A DNA stretch of 64,000 nt from Methanoregula sp. (GCF_028679125.1 NZ_JAJRCG010000009.1:42283-106282), one strand, 5' to 3'; counted from the first letter of the stretch, positions 45,052-54,386 are shown. Made by a program: numbers and translations. Notes: a model not told the origin generated them from the letters alone.

Positions 45052-47118
45052 CTACCCGTGCCGGCACTCCGGCATCTCCGAGCTGCACTTGTGCTTGCAG
45101 ATATTCCCGACTGCCCGGAATGCATCTTCGAGATCCGGGAAATTGGGGATCTGGGAATCGCGGAGGATCCGGAGCGGGGTCTTCATGCTGTCCCCGCCGA
45201 TCATGCATCCCACGATCATCTTGTGGGTGTGCTTCGAGAACCGGACGATCTCGTTTGCCACCCGGATCGGGTCCGAGATGGCGGAGGGAACGGCGACGAC
45301 AAATGCGATGTCCCAGAGATCCTGGTGGTTGATCATGATATCGAAGGTGAGGGCGAACCGGTCGGCACTGGAGTCCCCGACCATGTCGATGGGATTCTCG
45401 CGGCTCCAGTTTGCCGGCAGCACGGCATCGAGTTCGGCAATGAGTTCGCTTGAAAATGCAACCATGCCGATGCCGAACCGCTCCGCATAATCCGATGAGA
45501 GGACCGCAAACCCCCCGGCATTGGTGATGACGATGGCCCGGGTTCCCCGCGGGTATCCTTCCGAAGCAAGGAGTTCTGCTGCCTGGAAGGCTTCACGGAT
45601 GGAACGGGCCGGGATGACCCCGGCCTGCCGGAACGCGGCCATGTAGACGTCAAAACTTCCGGCCAGCGATCCCGTGTGGGACGAGGCAGCCTTCTGCCCG
45701 ACCAGGGAGGAGCCGGATTTTATCGCAACCACCGGCTTTGTCAGCGACACCCTCCGCACGATCTCCATGAACCGGTGCCCGAACCGGATCTGCTCGATAT
45801 AGAGGATGATGGCGCGGGTCTCGGGATCTTCTCCGGCATACCGGATGAAATCCTCGAACGACAGGTCGAGCTGGTTGCCGACACTGATCACCTCCGAGAA
45901 CCCGATCTCTTCCGGAAGACTCCAGTCCACGATGGTGGTGATGAGGGCGCCGCTCTGCGAGATGAAGGCGATCCTGCCGGGTTTCGGGGAGACGGGATCA
46001 AACGTGGTATTGATGCCCTGGTGCGGGAGCATCATCCCGAGGCAGTTCGGCCCCATGATCCGCATGTCATACCGTTGTGCAATGGCGAGGATCTCCTCTT
46101 CAAGCCCGGCACCCCCGCTCCCGCCCTCCCGGAAGCCGGAGGATATGATGATGGAGAGCGGGATCTTCTTCTGCCCCGCCTCTTCGATCACCTTGGGAAC
46201 GCCCGGTGCCGGGATCGCGATAACGGCAAGGTCGATATGTTCCGGCACGGATGCAAGGTCGGGATATGCCGTACGCCCGAGGATCATGGCTGCCTTGGGA
46301 TTGATCGGGTAGAGTGCGCCGGGGAACGTGAGCAGGTTCCGGCAGATCGCGTATCCTACCTTGTTGGGATCCTGCGATGCCCCGACAACCGCGATGGACC
46401 GGATGCTGAGGAGACCCCGGGGCATCTCGCATGCCGGGGCACCGGGCGCGGCGGCAGGTGCATCGTCACGGTAGAACCGTGCATCGACCGCACACCCCCC
46501 GCTCCCGTACAGGATCAGGGGATTGATATCGAACTCCGTGATGCCGGCCTCAGACCCGAAGAGGTCTGCGGCAGCAGCAATGATCTTCACGAGCGCCGCC
46601 TCGTCCCGGGCAGGCTCGTTCCGGTAACCGGCGATCAGCCGGTAACCTTTCAGCTCGTGGATCATGGTGCGGATCTGGGACTCGTCAACGGGAAGCACGC
46701 GGATAGACACATCGCGTAACAGCTCCACCATCGTTCCCCCGAGGCCGATGGTCAGCACCCTGCCGAACGTGGGATCGGTCTTTCCCCCGATGATCAGTTC
46801 AAGCCCCGGGGCCAGCTGCTGCTCGACCATGATGCCGGTGATCGCAGCACCGGGAAATTTCGCCAGGGCGCTGTGGGTGATCCGGTCGAATGCAGATAGC
46901 ACTTCTGCGGCAGAACCGATACCGATGATAACTCCGCCCGCATCGCTCTTGTGCACAATATCGGGCGAGATCACTTTCATGACTACCGGGTACCCGATGG
47001 TATCAGCGGCACGGACCGCTTCATCCGGGGTTGCAGCAACAATAGAGCGCGGTACGGGAATGGCATGGGCTGCCAGCAGTGCGTACCCTTCGGATTCCGG
47101 AAGTAATGTCCGTGTCAT
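45052..47118 (-). CDS. ADP-forming acetyl/acyl-CoA synthetase (alpha-beta fusion)
   Basis: The 688-residue protein joins both parts of NDP-forming acyl-CoA synthetase. Residues 1-225 form the ATP-grasp beta part (GYPVVMKVISPDIVHKSDAG, VLTIGLGGTMVELLRDVSIR). Residues 235-688 form the CoA-binding alpha part (SIRSIAVVGASQDPNKVGYA, MGPNCLGM, FISQSGAL) with the phospho-histidine in KAASSHTGSLAGS. It converts acyl-CoA, ADP and phosphate to acid, CoA and ATP. The beta-first order is the reverse of several bacterial fusions. The substrate may be acetyl-CoA, but an aryl or branched acyl-CoA cannot be excluded. Confidence 0.92.
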   Translation of the reverse strand: MTRTLLPESEGYALLAAHAIPVPRSIVAATPDEAVRAADTIGYPVVMKVISPDIVHKSDAGGVIIGIGSAAEVLSAFDRITHSALAKFPGAAITGIMVEQQLAPGLELIIGGKTDPTFGRVLTIGLGGTMVELLRDVSIRVLPVDESQIRTMIHELKGYRLIAGYRNEPARDEAALVKIIAAAADLFGSEAGITEFDINPLILYGSGGCAVDARFYRDDAPAAAPGAPACEMPRGLLSIRSIAVVGASQDPNKVGYAICRNLLTFPGALYPINPKAAMILGRTAYPDLASVPEHIDLAVIAIPAPGVPKVIEEAGQKKIPLSIIISSGFREGGSGGAGLEEEILAIAQRYDMRIMGPNCLGMMLPHQGINTTFDPVSPKPGRIAFISQSGALITTIVDWSLPEEIGFSEVISVGNQLDLSFEDFIRYAGEDPETRAIILYIEQIRFGHRFMEIVRRVSLTKPVVAIKSGSSLVGQKAASSHTGSLAGSFDVYMAAFRQAGVIPARSIREAFQAAELLASEGYPRGTRAIVITNAGGFAVLSSDYAERFGIGMVAFSSELIAELDAVLPANWSRENPIDMVGDSSADRFALTFDIMINHQDLWDIAFVVAVPSAISDPIRVANEIVRFSKHTHKMIVGCMIGGDSMKTPLRILRDSQIPNFPDLEDAFRAVGNICKHKCSSEMPECRHG

Positions 47119-47239
47119 CGTAAACGGTCCTGAAATAGAATGGTACGGAACCGTTCTTAATGCTGATCGTCAAAAACTGGGTCCTGTCGACATCGTTTGA
47201 TCAGGCACATGACGTTCTTTTTAGCGCGTGTCACATCAG

Positions 47240-47375
47240 CGTGCGCATCCCCCGGTTGCGATGCCCCGGAATTGCCTGCTCACAATCGGGAGAATTTTAC
47301 CCGGTAATTTCGGGGCATTACTCATTGTACACCGTCCACCGTGGGACTGGTGGCGCAGGAGCGGGGTGATCTTAG
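47240..47375. repeat. Decayed fragment of the MITE-like element
   Basis: The segment holds CATCCCCCGGTTGCGAT, identical to a block inside copies 2 and 3, and further on GGGACTGGTGGCGCAGGAGCG, close to a shared block. The intervening sequence is altered. It lies directly before copy 3, which suggests nested or sequential insertion. Confidence 0.6.
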
Positions 47376-47409
47376 TTTCCGAACCCGGTAAACGATGGAA
47401 AACAGTGTA

Positions 47410-47708
47410 AGTGATTGTGTAACATCCACTAAAAGTCGATAAACCTGAAACAAAATTTTCATTACCGCTTTTGGGGGCTCCGGCAAGTCCCCGCCCCCGC
47501 CGCTCGGGTATCCCCCGGTTGCGATAGTGCCGTAGTGTGCCGCCAATTAAGGTAATGCCGGGGCATCGCAATGCTTCCTGTCCCCCTCGGGGGACTGACT
47601 GCGCAAGAGGGGGGCTGTATTTTTTATGTTCTCCGGAGCGCAAATCCAAAAAAACCTGAATTGGCTCAATACTAACCATGGGTTAGGGGTGAACTTTGCC
47701 TAATCACC
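47410..47708. repeat. MITE-like element, copy 3
   Basis: This 299-bp copy begins AGTGATTGTGTAAC and ends TTGCCTAATCACC. It has the same internal blocks as copies 1 and 2: AACATCCACTAAAAG, GGGGGCTCCGGCAAG, GGTAATGCCGGGGCATCGCA and ATTGGCTCAATACTAACCAT. Its ends are a little more diverged. It lies between the acyl-CoA synthetase start and the end of the amidoligase operon. Confidence 0.8.
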
Positions 47709-47739
47709 AAAGGGTAACCGTTGACGGGTAACAATCCCG

Positions 47740-48849
47740 TTACAACCCGTACGAACGGTTTGTTCTCAGGCAGTCAGCCATATCGTTCAACACGGAGGTG
47801 ATCGGCTCTCCCTGGGAGATCCTGCGGGTCATCCGCTCCGCAAGACTGCCCTGTGCGATCCGGTCTTTGATAACCGGGAGATACTGGCGCTCGTCAGCGG
47901 TTGCTTTCTGCCACGCGGCATCGTACAACTGCCCGAGTTCCGCCTTCAAACCCGCAGTACCGTGCTGGATCGCGTCCTCCGCCAGATCCACCAGCGCAGT
48001 ATGGTCGCTCTCCACCGGCAGGGCACGGCAGCGCAGGAGCGACCGGACAAATGCACAGACTGCCATATCGGACCGGATCGACTCCTGCTCGTCCAGCGCC
48101 TTGATCTCAAGGCACTTGCGCGAGAACCGGATGATGACGCCGCCGGAATCCACCCATTCTTCGCAGAGGATGTCCGCTCCCAGGGAGCGGAGCTCCGAGA
48201 AGATCTGCTCATGGCGGGCATGGTAATCCGCAACCGACCGGATCTTTGCCGGTATGATCCCGTTGCAGATCTGCGGGATCTCCTTCTGGTTCTCACGGTA
48301 ATAGACGAGCCGGTTGTCGCAGGTGCCGGTCAGTCTTCCCTCAACGAGCGGGGATGATGCGGTCACGGCGATGAGATACGGGAGCAGGGTGCGGAGCTTG
48401 TTGTACGTGCCGACGAGATTCCTGCTGTTCCCGTACGAGAGATTGACCTGGAGTGCCTGGATGTTCAGCCATCCGTGCTGGCGGATGTTGAAGAGCCGGT
48501 CATAGACATCGTAATACTCCCCCTCGTCGTGGTCCCAGACCGGTATCTCGTCGATGCGGGCAAGCGGGTGCATGCCGAGGCCAAGGAGCTGGTACCGGCC
48601 GGAAAAGACATGGTTGAATTTGGCCATTCCCTTTGTCAGCTGCGCTTCCAGCGGCGCAAGATCCGCAGATGGCGAGCGCGGGACCATCTCAAGAACGGTC
48701 TTCTGGAGTTCCTTTCCCAGCAGCACGTCGCCAAAGAGGATCTCGCTCTCGAACCGCCCGCAGATCTCCCTGAGGATGAGATCCGAGACCGGGAGTGCAT
48801 GGAACTCCCCGTCATTGATGGAGTATTCGTGTTCAGTGCCGGTGGTCAT
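47740..48849 (-). CDS. GCS2-type glutamate-cysteine ligase-like amidoligase
   Basis: The 369-residue protein begins TTGTEHEYSINDGEFHALPV, the GCS2 family opening where GxExE-type acids bind metal and ATP. It later shows MHPLARIDEIPVWDHDEGEY, then ALQVNLSYG and VTASSPLVEGRLTGTCDNR, all typical for glutamate-cysteine ligase-like enzymes of the glutamine synthetase fold. These form gamma-glutamyl or other amide bonds from ATP. The gene is last in a four-gene minus-strand operon and overlaps YkgJ by 17 bp. The amine substrate need not be cysteine. Confidence 0.88.
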   Translation of the reverse strand: MTTGTEHEYSINDGEFHALPVSDLILREICGRFESEILFGDVLLGKELQKTVLEMVPRSPSADLAPLEAQLTKGMAKFNHVFSGRYQLLGLGMHPLARIDEIPVWDHDEGEYYDVYDRLFNIRQHGWLNIQALQVNLSYGNSRNLVGTYNKLRTLLPYLIAVTASSPLVEGRLTGTCDNRLVYYRENQKEIPQICNGIIPAKIRSVADYHARHEQIFSELRSLGADILCEEWVDSGGVIIRFSRKCLEIKALDEQESIRSDMAVCAFVRSLLRCRALPVESDHTALVDLAEDAIQHGTAGLKAELGQLYDAAWQKATADERQYLPVIKDRIAQGSLAERMTRRISQGEPITSVLNDMADCLRTNRSYGL

Positions 48850-49342
48850 GCGGTTTCAGGTATACCCGCGGGATCTCCGCTACCTTCTCGGTCTCCGGCT
48901 CGTCAATCCGGCAGATGACGGCAAGTTCCTCTTCGGTCAGGTGCGCGACAAGCCAGGTGATATTCTGTACTGCCTGGATATACTGCTGGTTGTACGCCTC
49001 CGGTGTTTCCTTTAAAAGCCGGACGATCGGGCAGATGCTCTCAAATTTCAAGAAGATCTCGATCACATCGCCTTTCACATCGAACGTGAAGGGGCCGGCC
49101 CGGCAGGTCTCGGGTTTGATCCCGTGAATGGTGCATTTCCCGCCCTTGCTGAGCATACAGGTCCCGTCGTCGTGCGACCGGATATAGCGGTATCCGTTCT
49201 GTTCAAATGCACTCTTTTTCACACCTTCTCCAAGCAGTCTCTGGTAACAGTTCTCGGAGATCGGGGGGTGGGCGCCATCGCAACAATGTCCGCCGCAGGT
49301 AAAGCAGATGTCCTCTGCTTTGAGTAGCCAGTTTTCCGTCAT
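48833..49342 (-). CDS. YkgJ-family cysteine-cluster protein
   Basis: The 169-residue protein has the YkgJ cysteine pattern: ICFTCGGHCCDGAHPPIS with CxxCxxxCC, then GTCMLSKGGKCTIHGIKPET, CRAGPF, and a later SICP. Such proteins probably bind zinc or an iron-sulphur cluster. It lies between the ATP-grasp gene (four-base gap) and GCS2 (17-bp overlap), so it is a structural part of the operon, perhaps a metal-dependent modifying enzyme. The exact reaction is unknown. Confidence 0.88.
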   Translation of the reverse strand: MTENWLLKAEDICFTCGGHCCDGAHPPISENCYQRLLGEGVKKSAFEQNGYRYIRSHDDGTCMLSKGGKCTIHGIKPETCRAGPFTFDVKGDVIEIFLKFESICPIVRLLKETPEAYNQQYIQAVQNITWLVAHLTEEELAVICRIDEPETEKVAEIPRVYLKPHDHRH

Positions 49343-49346
49343 GGTA

Positions 49347-50219
49347 TCACGCAGTAATCAGGTGGTCAACGATCTGTTCGAAGACACGGGGATAACAGTC
49401 ATCCTCCCCGCTCTCTATCGAGGGGTTATCATTCACTTCAATCACGTATGCATCGCCATTGGTATTCTTGATATCAACGCCATAGAGGCCCCGGCCGATC
49501 GCGTTCCCGGCCTCGATGCCGAGCCGGACAACCTGCGGCGGCACTTCCTTCTCCGGAACGCTTTCGACCCCGCAATAGACAATGTGCCCGTTGACGGATG
49601 CCTGTATCTTGAACGTGACCGAGGGAATGGTATACTTGCAGACGTACAGGAGCCTGCCGTTGAGGACGCCGACCCGCCAGTCGTACTTGCTCTCGACATA
49701 CTGCTGGACCACGATCCAGTCCGAGAGCTTGATGAAGCGCTGTGCCACATGGAAGAACCCGGCAATGTCGGTCACTTTCTCCACCCGGAGCGAGAATGAT
49801 GTCGATGGCTCCTTGACGATAAGCGGGGTACCCAGTTCATCGAACAGGTTCGTAACCCGCTCAACGGTCAGGTCATGTTTTGACAGGAAGACGGTCTTGG
49901 GGAGCGAGACCTGTTTTTTGATCAGGTGCGAGTACATGTTGATCTTGTCCGAGCAGATCCGGATGGACTCCGGGTCGTCAAGGACCGGTATGCCGTGGAG
50001 GCGTGCCATGCGGGCAGCCACATACGTGACATTCATCGGATCCGTACGGGCGCGGATGAAGAGTGCATCCATCTTCGGTATCTTGGCGATATCGACCGGG
50101 AAGATGAAGTCAACTTCATGTCCCTTGTTCTCGGCCACGTCCCGGCACCGGATCAGGGCATTGAGCTGCTCCGAGTTCGAGAGCGTCTTCCGGTCAACGA
50201 AAATCCCCAGGCGGCTCAT
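49347..50219 (-). CDS. RimK-like ATP-grasp ligase
   Basis: From the ATG at 50219 the 290-residue protein begins SRLGIFVDRKTLSNSEQLNA. It then shows ATP-grasp features: SIRICSDKINMYSHLIKKQV, TPLIVKEPSTSFSLRVEKVT, IVVQQYVESKYDWRVGVLNG, and the metal-binding end AYVIEVNDNPSIESGEDD. RimK-like enzymes ligate amino acids or carboxylates through acyl phosphates. The start overlaps the RLAN stop by four bases. A longer upstream frame overlaps the RLAN gene and is rejected. It probably acts with the RLAN and GCS2 proteins on one substrate. Confidence 0.9.
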   Translation of the reverse strand: MSRLGIFVDRKTLSNSEQLNALIRCRDVAENKGHEVDFIFPVDIAKIPKMDALFIRARTDPMNVTYVAARMARLHGIPVLDDPESIRICSDKINMYSHLIKKQVSLPKTVFLSKHDLTVERVTNLFDELGTPLIVKEPSTSFSLRVEKVTDIAGFFHVAQRFIKLSDWIVVQQYVESKYDWRVGVLNGRLLYVCKYTIPSVTFKIQASVNGHIVYCGVESVPEKEVPPQVVRLGIEAGNAIGRGLYGVDIKNTNGDAYVIEVNDNPSIESGEDDCYPRVFEQIVDHLITA

Positions 50220-51022
50220 AGGTGTTCCTGCCCGGTGATATACCCGGAGAGGATGGATCGCTCCTCCGGGGACATCTGCGAATATTTCACGGGAGCAAGG
50301 GACGAGAGGAGAGAGCGGTTCCCGTACTTCACATAGACCATGGTGACAAGCGGGAGTCCGAAGAGGTTGTATACTCTCTCTGCGATATCCGCGGTATGGC
50401 TGCACTTCCTGGCAGTCTTGCCAAAGATGGCAATACAGGATCCGATCTCAAAGCCATCGTCAAGTTTCTGGTAACAGAAGGGGTATTTCCCCTTGTTGGT
50501 GATATGCTTGACAACCTCCTTTGACTGCTCGCTGTCATGGATAATTGAATATTCCGAAGCCGTGGCAAAATAATTCAGGCCATAGACCATTGACGGGAGC
50601 GGGGCATACCCCTGCGAGATCCCCCAGTCGCATACCGGAATACCGGCAAGATGCGCCCGTTCGAGGCAGACCGGGACGACATATGCATCGATCACGTCCG
50701 CGCTTGCAGGCTGTACCGGCTTTCCTTCCATCTCCGTCTTGAGGATCGAGTAATAGGTCTCAGTTTTGTACGCGTAATCCTCGCTGATGATCTGCCATGC
50801 ATTGTTGTGCCAGATGGTGTAGAGCGCATCGCGTGAGATCACGCAGTCTTTCCGCCCGGAGATCCGGTGGTTCGTCTTCCTGAGGGAGGGCAGGGTATGC
50901 TGGTCCGTGCCATCTGCCAGGGTATCCGTCACTCCCCGGGCGAGTGCAGGAATGCTGAACCGGGGATCCGGGGATACTTTCCCGTTCCCGCCGGCACGGG
51001 CTTCACAGCACCGACTGTTCAT
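50216..51022 (-). CDS. RLAN-domain protein (RimK-like ATP-grasp N-terminal domain)
   Basis: The 268-residue protein resembles the RLAN domain that usually precedes an ATP-grasp domain: KTNHRISGRKDCVISRDALY, KTETYYSILKTEMEGK, VYGLNYFATASEYSIIHDSE and MVYVKYGNRSLLSSLAPVKY. Here it is a separate gene directly before the RimK-like gene, overlapping it by four bases. Its role is probably to bind or present the substrate. The first 45 residues (with RCCEARAGG) are unusual and may not be part of the domain; a later start is possible. First gene of the operon. Confidence 0.75.
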   Translation of the reverse strand: MNSRCCEARAGGNGKVSPDPRFSIPALARGVTDTLADGTDQHTLPSLRKTNHRISGRKDCVISRDALYTIWHNNAWQIISEDYAYKTETYYSILKTEMEGKPVQPASADVIDAYVVPVCLERAHLAGIPVCDWGISQGYAPLPSMVYGLNYFATASEYSIIHDSEQSKEVVKHITNKGKYPFCYQKLDDGFEIGSCIAIFGKTARKCSHTADIAERVYNLFGLPLVTMVYVKYGNRSLLSSLAPVKYSQMSPEERSILSGYITGQEHL

Positions 51023-51450
51023 GGGGCAACCAGCCCCTTGACGCCGTTGGTATGGCAGGGCACAGGTGCGACAGCGGGAAGAACCCTCACAGAACCGGAA
51101 CTGTGTCGGAGAATATCGTATAACGTTACAAAAACAGAGGAGAACAGCCGTTGGTTCTCTTCATCATCATCGCTTTCCGGGACCTCTATCATAGAGAACA
51201 CGAATCCAGTATCCTTTCACTGGATTACTAATACCAAGTTTACCAACCAGGCTTTAAAAAAATTGTGCACAGGGACCCGCAACGGGTCTGGCGATTCCGT
51301 TTGTCATAACCAGTGATAATAATGTTTTAGGCCGTCCAGTCCCCCAACCAGTTTCACGGGCAAATCCGGTGTGTCCGATACCGTCGATGGGATGGCGATG
51401 TTCTCCCGGGGAGAAGGTTGATATCGTTCTATGACCATCAGTAATCAGAC
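51023..51450. other. Divergent promoter region of RLAN operon and HTH-CBS gene
   Basis: No gene is evident. The region holds CTCTATCATAGAG (51184-51196), a near-perfect palindrome, and an eight-base inverted repeat at 51203-51226. Both lie about 160-200 bp upstream of the RLAN start and may be operator or hairpin sites. Confidence 0.5.
51203..51226. promoter_or_regulatory. Inverted repeat, possible operator
   Basis: AATCCAGT at 51203-51210 is exactly complementary in inverted order to ACTGGATT at 51219-51226, separated by eight bases. Such two-fold symmetry is typical of a dimeric regulator's site, possibly the nearby HTH-CBS protein. Confidence 0.45.
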
Positions 51451-52005
51451 ATGCATATACCAACACCCGAAGAACTCCGTACCCGCCGCGAAGCGCTCGG
51501 CATGAGACAGACCGAGCTTGCAAGGCGCGCGGGGATCAGCCAGTCCATGGTGGCGCGGATTGAAGCGGGGAACGTGGATCCCCGGGTCAGTACCCTCAAC
51601 AAGATCATTGTCGTGCTCAACAGCGCGGAGCCAAAGAAGATCCGTGCATCGCAGATCATGCACATCCCGGTCCTGTCGGTCCAGCCGCAGGATGCGATCA
51701 GCCGTGCTGTCGAGATCATCGAGAAGAACAATATCTCGCAGTTACCGGTCATCGAACGCGGTGTCCCGGTAGGGTGCATCTCTGAAGCGGTTATCGTCAA
51801 GGCAATCGAGCAGCAGCGGATGCACAAGACCCATCTCTTCTTTGTCCGGGATTTCATGGAACCGGGGTTCCCTACCGTGCCTCCTGACATGGATGTCGAG
51901 ACGGTTGTCAATATCCTCCAGCAGAACCACGCTGTGCTCGTTGTTGAGGGACGACAGGTCTGCGGTGTCATCACCAAGCACGACCTGATCTCCCTCATCA
52001 TGTGA
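51451..52005 (+). CDS. HTH-CBS domain transcriptional regulator
   Basis: The 184-residue protein has an N-terminal XRE-type helix-turn-helix (RREALGMRQTELARRAGISQ, then SMVARIEAGNVDP). A CBS pair follows, with IMHIPVLSVQPQDAISRAVE and ISQLPVIERGVPVGCISE, then FMEPGFPTVPPDMDVETVV and HAVLVVEGRQVCGVITKHDL. CBS domains bind adenosine nucleotides, so this regulator probably senses cell energy or AdoMet. It diverges from the RLAN operon and might control it. Targets are not known. Confidence 0.88.
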   Translation: MHIPTPEELRTRREALGMRQTELARRAGISQSMVARIEAGNVDPRVSTLNKIIVVLNSAEPKKIRASQIMHIPVLSVQPQDAISRAVEIIEKNNISQLPVIERGVPVGCISEAVIVKAIEQQRMHKTHLFFVRDFMEPGFPTVPPDMDVETVVNILQQNHAVLVVEGRQVCGVITKHDLISLIM

Positions 52006-52140
52006 CATCAGGTTCCCGCATTCTTTTTCCTGTCTGCCCGAGGGTAACCGGTGATATTCTCCCGTTACACAAAAAAATTATTACTCATCTGTGAGTATGA
52101 TTTAGAGATCGTGGCGTCTGGCTGCGACAGAGTGTTTTCC

Positions 52141-52248
52141 ATGGCAGAAGAGAAAGAGACTACAGAGATCAGCAGTATGACGGTAATCGGGATCGGGGTT
52201 GTACTATTCGTTGTTATTGTGGCGCTCTGGTACCTGTTCCTGAAATAA
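52141..52248 (+). CDS. Small single-helix membrane protein
   Basis: The 35-residue product starts with an acidic head (MAEEKETTEISS) and one membrane helix, MTVIGIGVVLFVVIVALWYLF, with a final lysine. It lies downstream of the HTH-CBS gene in the same direction. An upstream extension from 52051 is open but less likely. No family is recognised; small helices of this kind often assist membrane complexes. Confidence 0.5.
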   Translation: MAEEKETTEISSMTVIGIGVVLFVVIVALWYLFLK

Positions 52249-52278
52249 TCGTATAATTATCCCATTTTTTAAAAAGGT

Positions 52279-52947
52279 TCAGAGTTTTGAGACGAGATCG
52301 CGAAGCACTGCGGCCGGCTCTTTGGATTTTACCACGCTTGATGCCAGGAGTACTCCGTCCGTCCCGAGATCAACGGCGATCTTCACGCATTCCCCGGACT
52401 GGATCCCTGCCCCGGTGAGCACCTTCACCTTCGGGTTGACGGCATGGACTGCGGCAACGGATTTCCGGATGATCTCCGGGTTTGCCTTGGAGACCGAGAC
52501 GCCGCTGCCGATCAGTTCCGGCGGCTCGATGGCAACATAATCCGGTGCAAGGGCTGCTGCCATGGCACTGGTGCTTTCGTTGTTGGAACAGATCACGGCA
52601 ACGAGCTGGTGTGCCTTCAGGCCCCGCACCGAGGCTTCGATCTCGGCAATGGTCAGGCGCCGTTCCGAGTGGTTGACCAGGGATCCGGCTGCACCGGCGA
52701 CCTTGATAGCATCGACCGTGATATGCCCGGTGTTCGCTCCCGGCTCGCAGCCGTCCACGTGCTGCGCATAGACCGGGATGGAAAAGTGGTGGCAGATCGG
52801 GTGGAGGTCGATATACCCGGGCGCAATGCCGATCGTAACGCCGCTCTCCTGCGCAACCAGCTGGGCTGCCTGCGCGATCAGGTGAGCCCGGTTGCCGGTG
52901 CCCTCTTTGTATGTCTTCAGGTTAACCAGAATCAGGGGTGATGTCAT
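52279..52947 (-). CDS. tpiA: Triosephosphate isomerase, archaeal type
   Basis: The 222-residue protein is the short archaeal form: [11 protein letters not shown] with the catalytic lysine, [16 protein letters not shown] with the catalytic histidine, [13 protein letters not shown] with the catalytic glutamate, and [15 protein letters not shown] at the phosphate site. It interconverts dihydroxyacetone phosphate and glyceraldehyde 3-phosphate. It converges with the preceding small membrane gene, and the kelch gene diverges upstream. Confidence 0.95.
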   Translation of the reverse strand: MTSPLILVNLKTYKEGTGNRAHLIAQAAQLVAQESGVTIGIAPGYIDLHPICHHFSIPVYAQHVDGCEPGANTGHITVDAIKVAGAAGSLVNHSERRLTIAEIEASVRGLKAHQLVAVICSNNESTSAMAAALAPDYVAIEPPELIGSGVSVSKANPEIIRKSVAAVHAVNPKVKVLTGAGIQSGECVKIAVDLGTDGVLLASSVVKSKEPAAVLRDLVSKL

Positions 52948-53097
52948 GCGAGTCTCTCCGTTCCTTTCACGTTAGCGTAATTACTCCTTTTAATTCAGGT
53001 ATGATGAATATTTGGGAGCGTGGCCGGCAATAAATCAACCGAATCGGATGTGGGAATCCTGGTGAATACCTTGATGTAACCGGCGTTCCAAACTATA

Positions 53098-53108
53098 ATG
53101 TATATATC
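53098..53108 (+). promoter_or_regulatory. TATA box of the kelch surface gene
   Basis: ATGTATATATC lies about 50 bp before the ATG at 53155 and upstream of GAGGTGA. The spacing is normal for an archaeal promoter. Confidence 0.6.
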
Positions 53109-53154
53109 GTTCAGGATTCCTGTTCTCCGGTTCTTGTAAGAATGAGGTGAATAT

Positions 53155-54294
53155 ATGCGTTTGTCAGTCTCCTTCTGGTGTTTGGCCATATTCGGTCTTC
53201 TGTTCATAGGTGGTGTGGCATCGGCTGCCGTACCAGGTGAGAAATGGGTGCAGACCACGGCGTCTGCCGGGTTTCCGGACCGTGCCGGCCACGCAGGTCT
53301 CGTGTACGATGACAAGATGTGGATCATCGGCGGATCCACGGACAGCGGGATTACCGCGCTCAATGATACCTGGTATTCCACGGACGGGATCCACTGGATC
53401 CAGGCCACACCCTCAGCAGCATTCCCGGCACGGTACGAGTTTTCGGCACTTGCCTATGACGGGAAGATGTGGGTGATCGGCGGGTATGACTGCAAAGCCC
53501 CGCTCAACGATGTCTGGTATTCCACGGACGGGATCAACTGGACTCAGACCCCCTCATCGGTCAGGTTCAACAAGCGCATGGCCTTTGCAACGGCTGTATT
53601 CAATAACCAGATGTGGGTGATCAGCGGATATGACGGGTATTTCGCATGGGGGGATGTCTGGAATTCCACGAATGGTGTCAACTGGACGCTGGCGAACGAG
53701 ACCCCGGGATTCAACAGCCGTTCCGGTCTTACTGCTGCCGCATATGACAACCGGTTGTGGGTGATTGGCGGGAGCAAGGGACATACTGCGCTGAATGATG
53801 TCTGGTATTCGTATGATGGTGTGCAGTGGACAGAGGCCACCGCAGCGGCAGGATTTGCCCCCCGTGCCGGGCATGTAAGTCCGGTCTATGATAACAAGCT
53901 CTGGGTAATCGGGGGAACCGATCCGGACCGGACCATGAACGATACCTGGTATTCAACGGATGGGATCAACTGGACGGAGGCGACCCCATCTGCCGCGTTC
54001 CCCGCACGTTTCTCATTCCCCGGGCTGGTATATAATGACCGGATGTGGGTGATTGGCGGTGCATCAACGGCGCAGTCCACGGTGGGTAATGATACCTGGT
54101 ATGCATCCGCAGATGAGATGGGATCGCGGTCAGGAATTGTTGATTCCGGATATTGGCTCTTTATCCTGGCTGTCGTGGTCATTCTTGCCGCGGTTGCCGC
54201 CTTCGTTCTCCTGAAAAAACGAAAAACAGAACAGGATAGTAATGCCTCTAAAAAAGACCTTAAAGACAGGCACCACCGGAACAAAAAGAAGTGA
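53155..54294 (+). CDS. Kelch-repeat cell-surface protein
   Basis: The 379-residue protein has a signal peptide (residues 1-25), then six kelch-type blades of 50-57 residues with MWVIGG at each inner strand and a W-Y-STDGINWT turn. These form a beta propeller. A C-terminal membrane helix (YWLFILAVVVILAAVAAFVL) with a Lys-rich tail anchors it, so the propeller faces outside. GAGGTGA precedes the ATG by six bases. The blades are very similar and suggest duplication. Function is likely binding to a surface or partner. Confidence 0.85.
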   Translation: MRLSVSFWCLAIFGLLFIGGVASAAVPGEKWVQTTASAGFPDRAGHAGLVYDDKMWIIGGSTDSGITALNDTWYSTDGIHWIQATPSAAFPARYEFSALAYDGKMWVIGGYDCKAPLNDVWYSTDGINWTQTPSSVRFNKRMAFATAVFNNQMWVISGYDGYFAWGDVWNSTNGVNWTLANETPGFNSRSGLTAAAYDNRLWVIGGSKGHTALNDVWYSYDGVQWTEATAAAGFAPRAGHVSPVYDNKLWVIGGTDPDRTMNDTWYSTDGINWTEATPSAAFPARFSFPGLVYNDRMWVIGGASTAQSTVGNDTWYASADEMGSRSGIVDSGYWLFILAVVVILAAVAAFVLLKKRKTEQDSNASKKDLKDRHHRNKKK

Positions 54295-54386
54295 GCGGGA
54301 ATCAGGCCGCTCACTGGCATCCTTTTTTAGAGAAGTTTGTTGTGAGTCCTCTGGTGAACTCACGCTATCCCGTAGGTATGCCCGGA

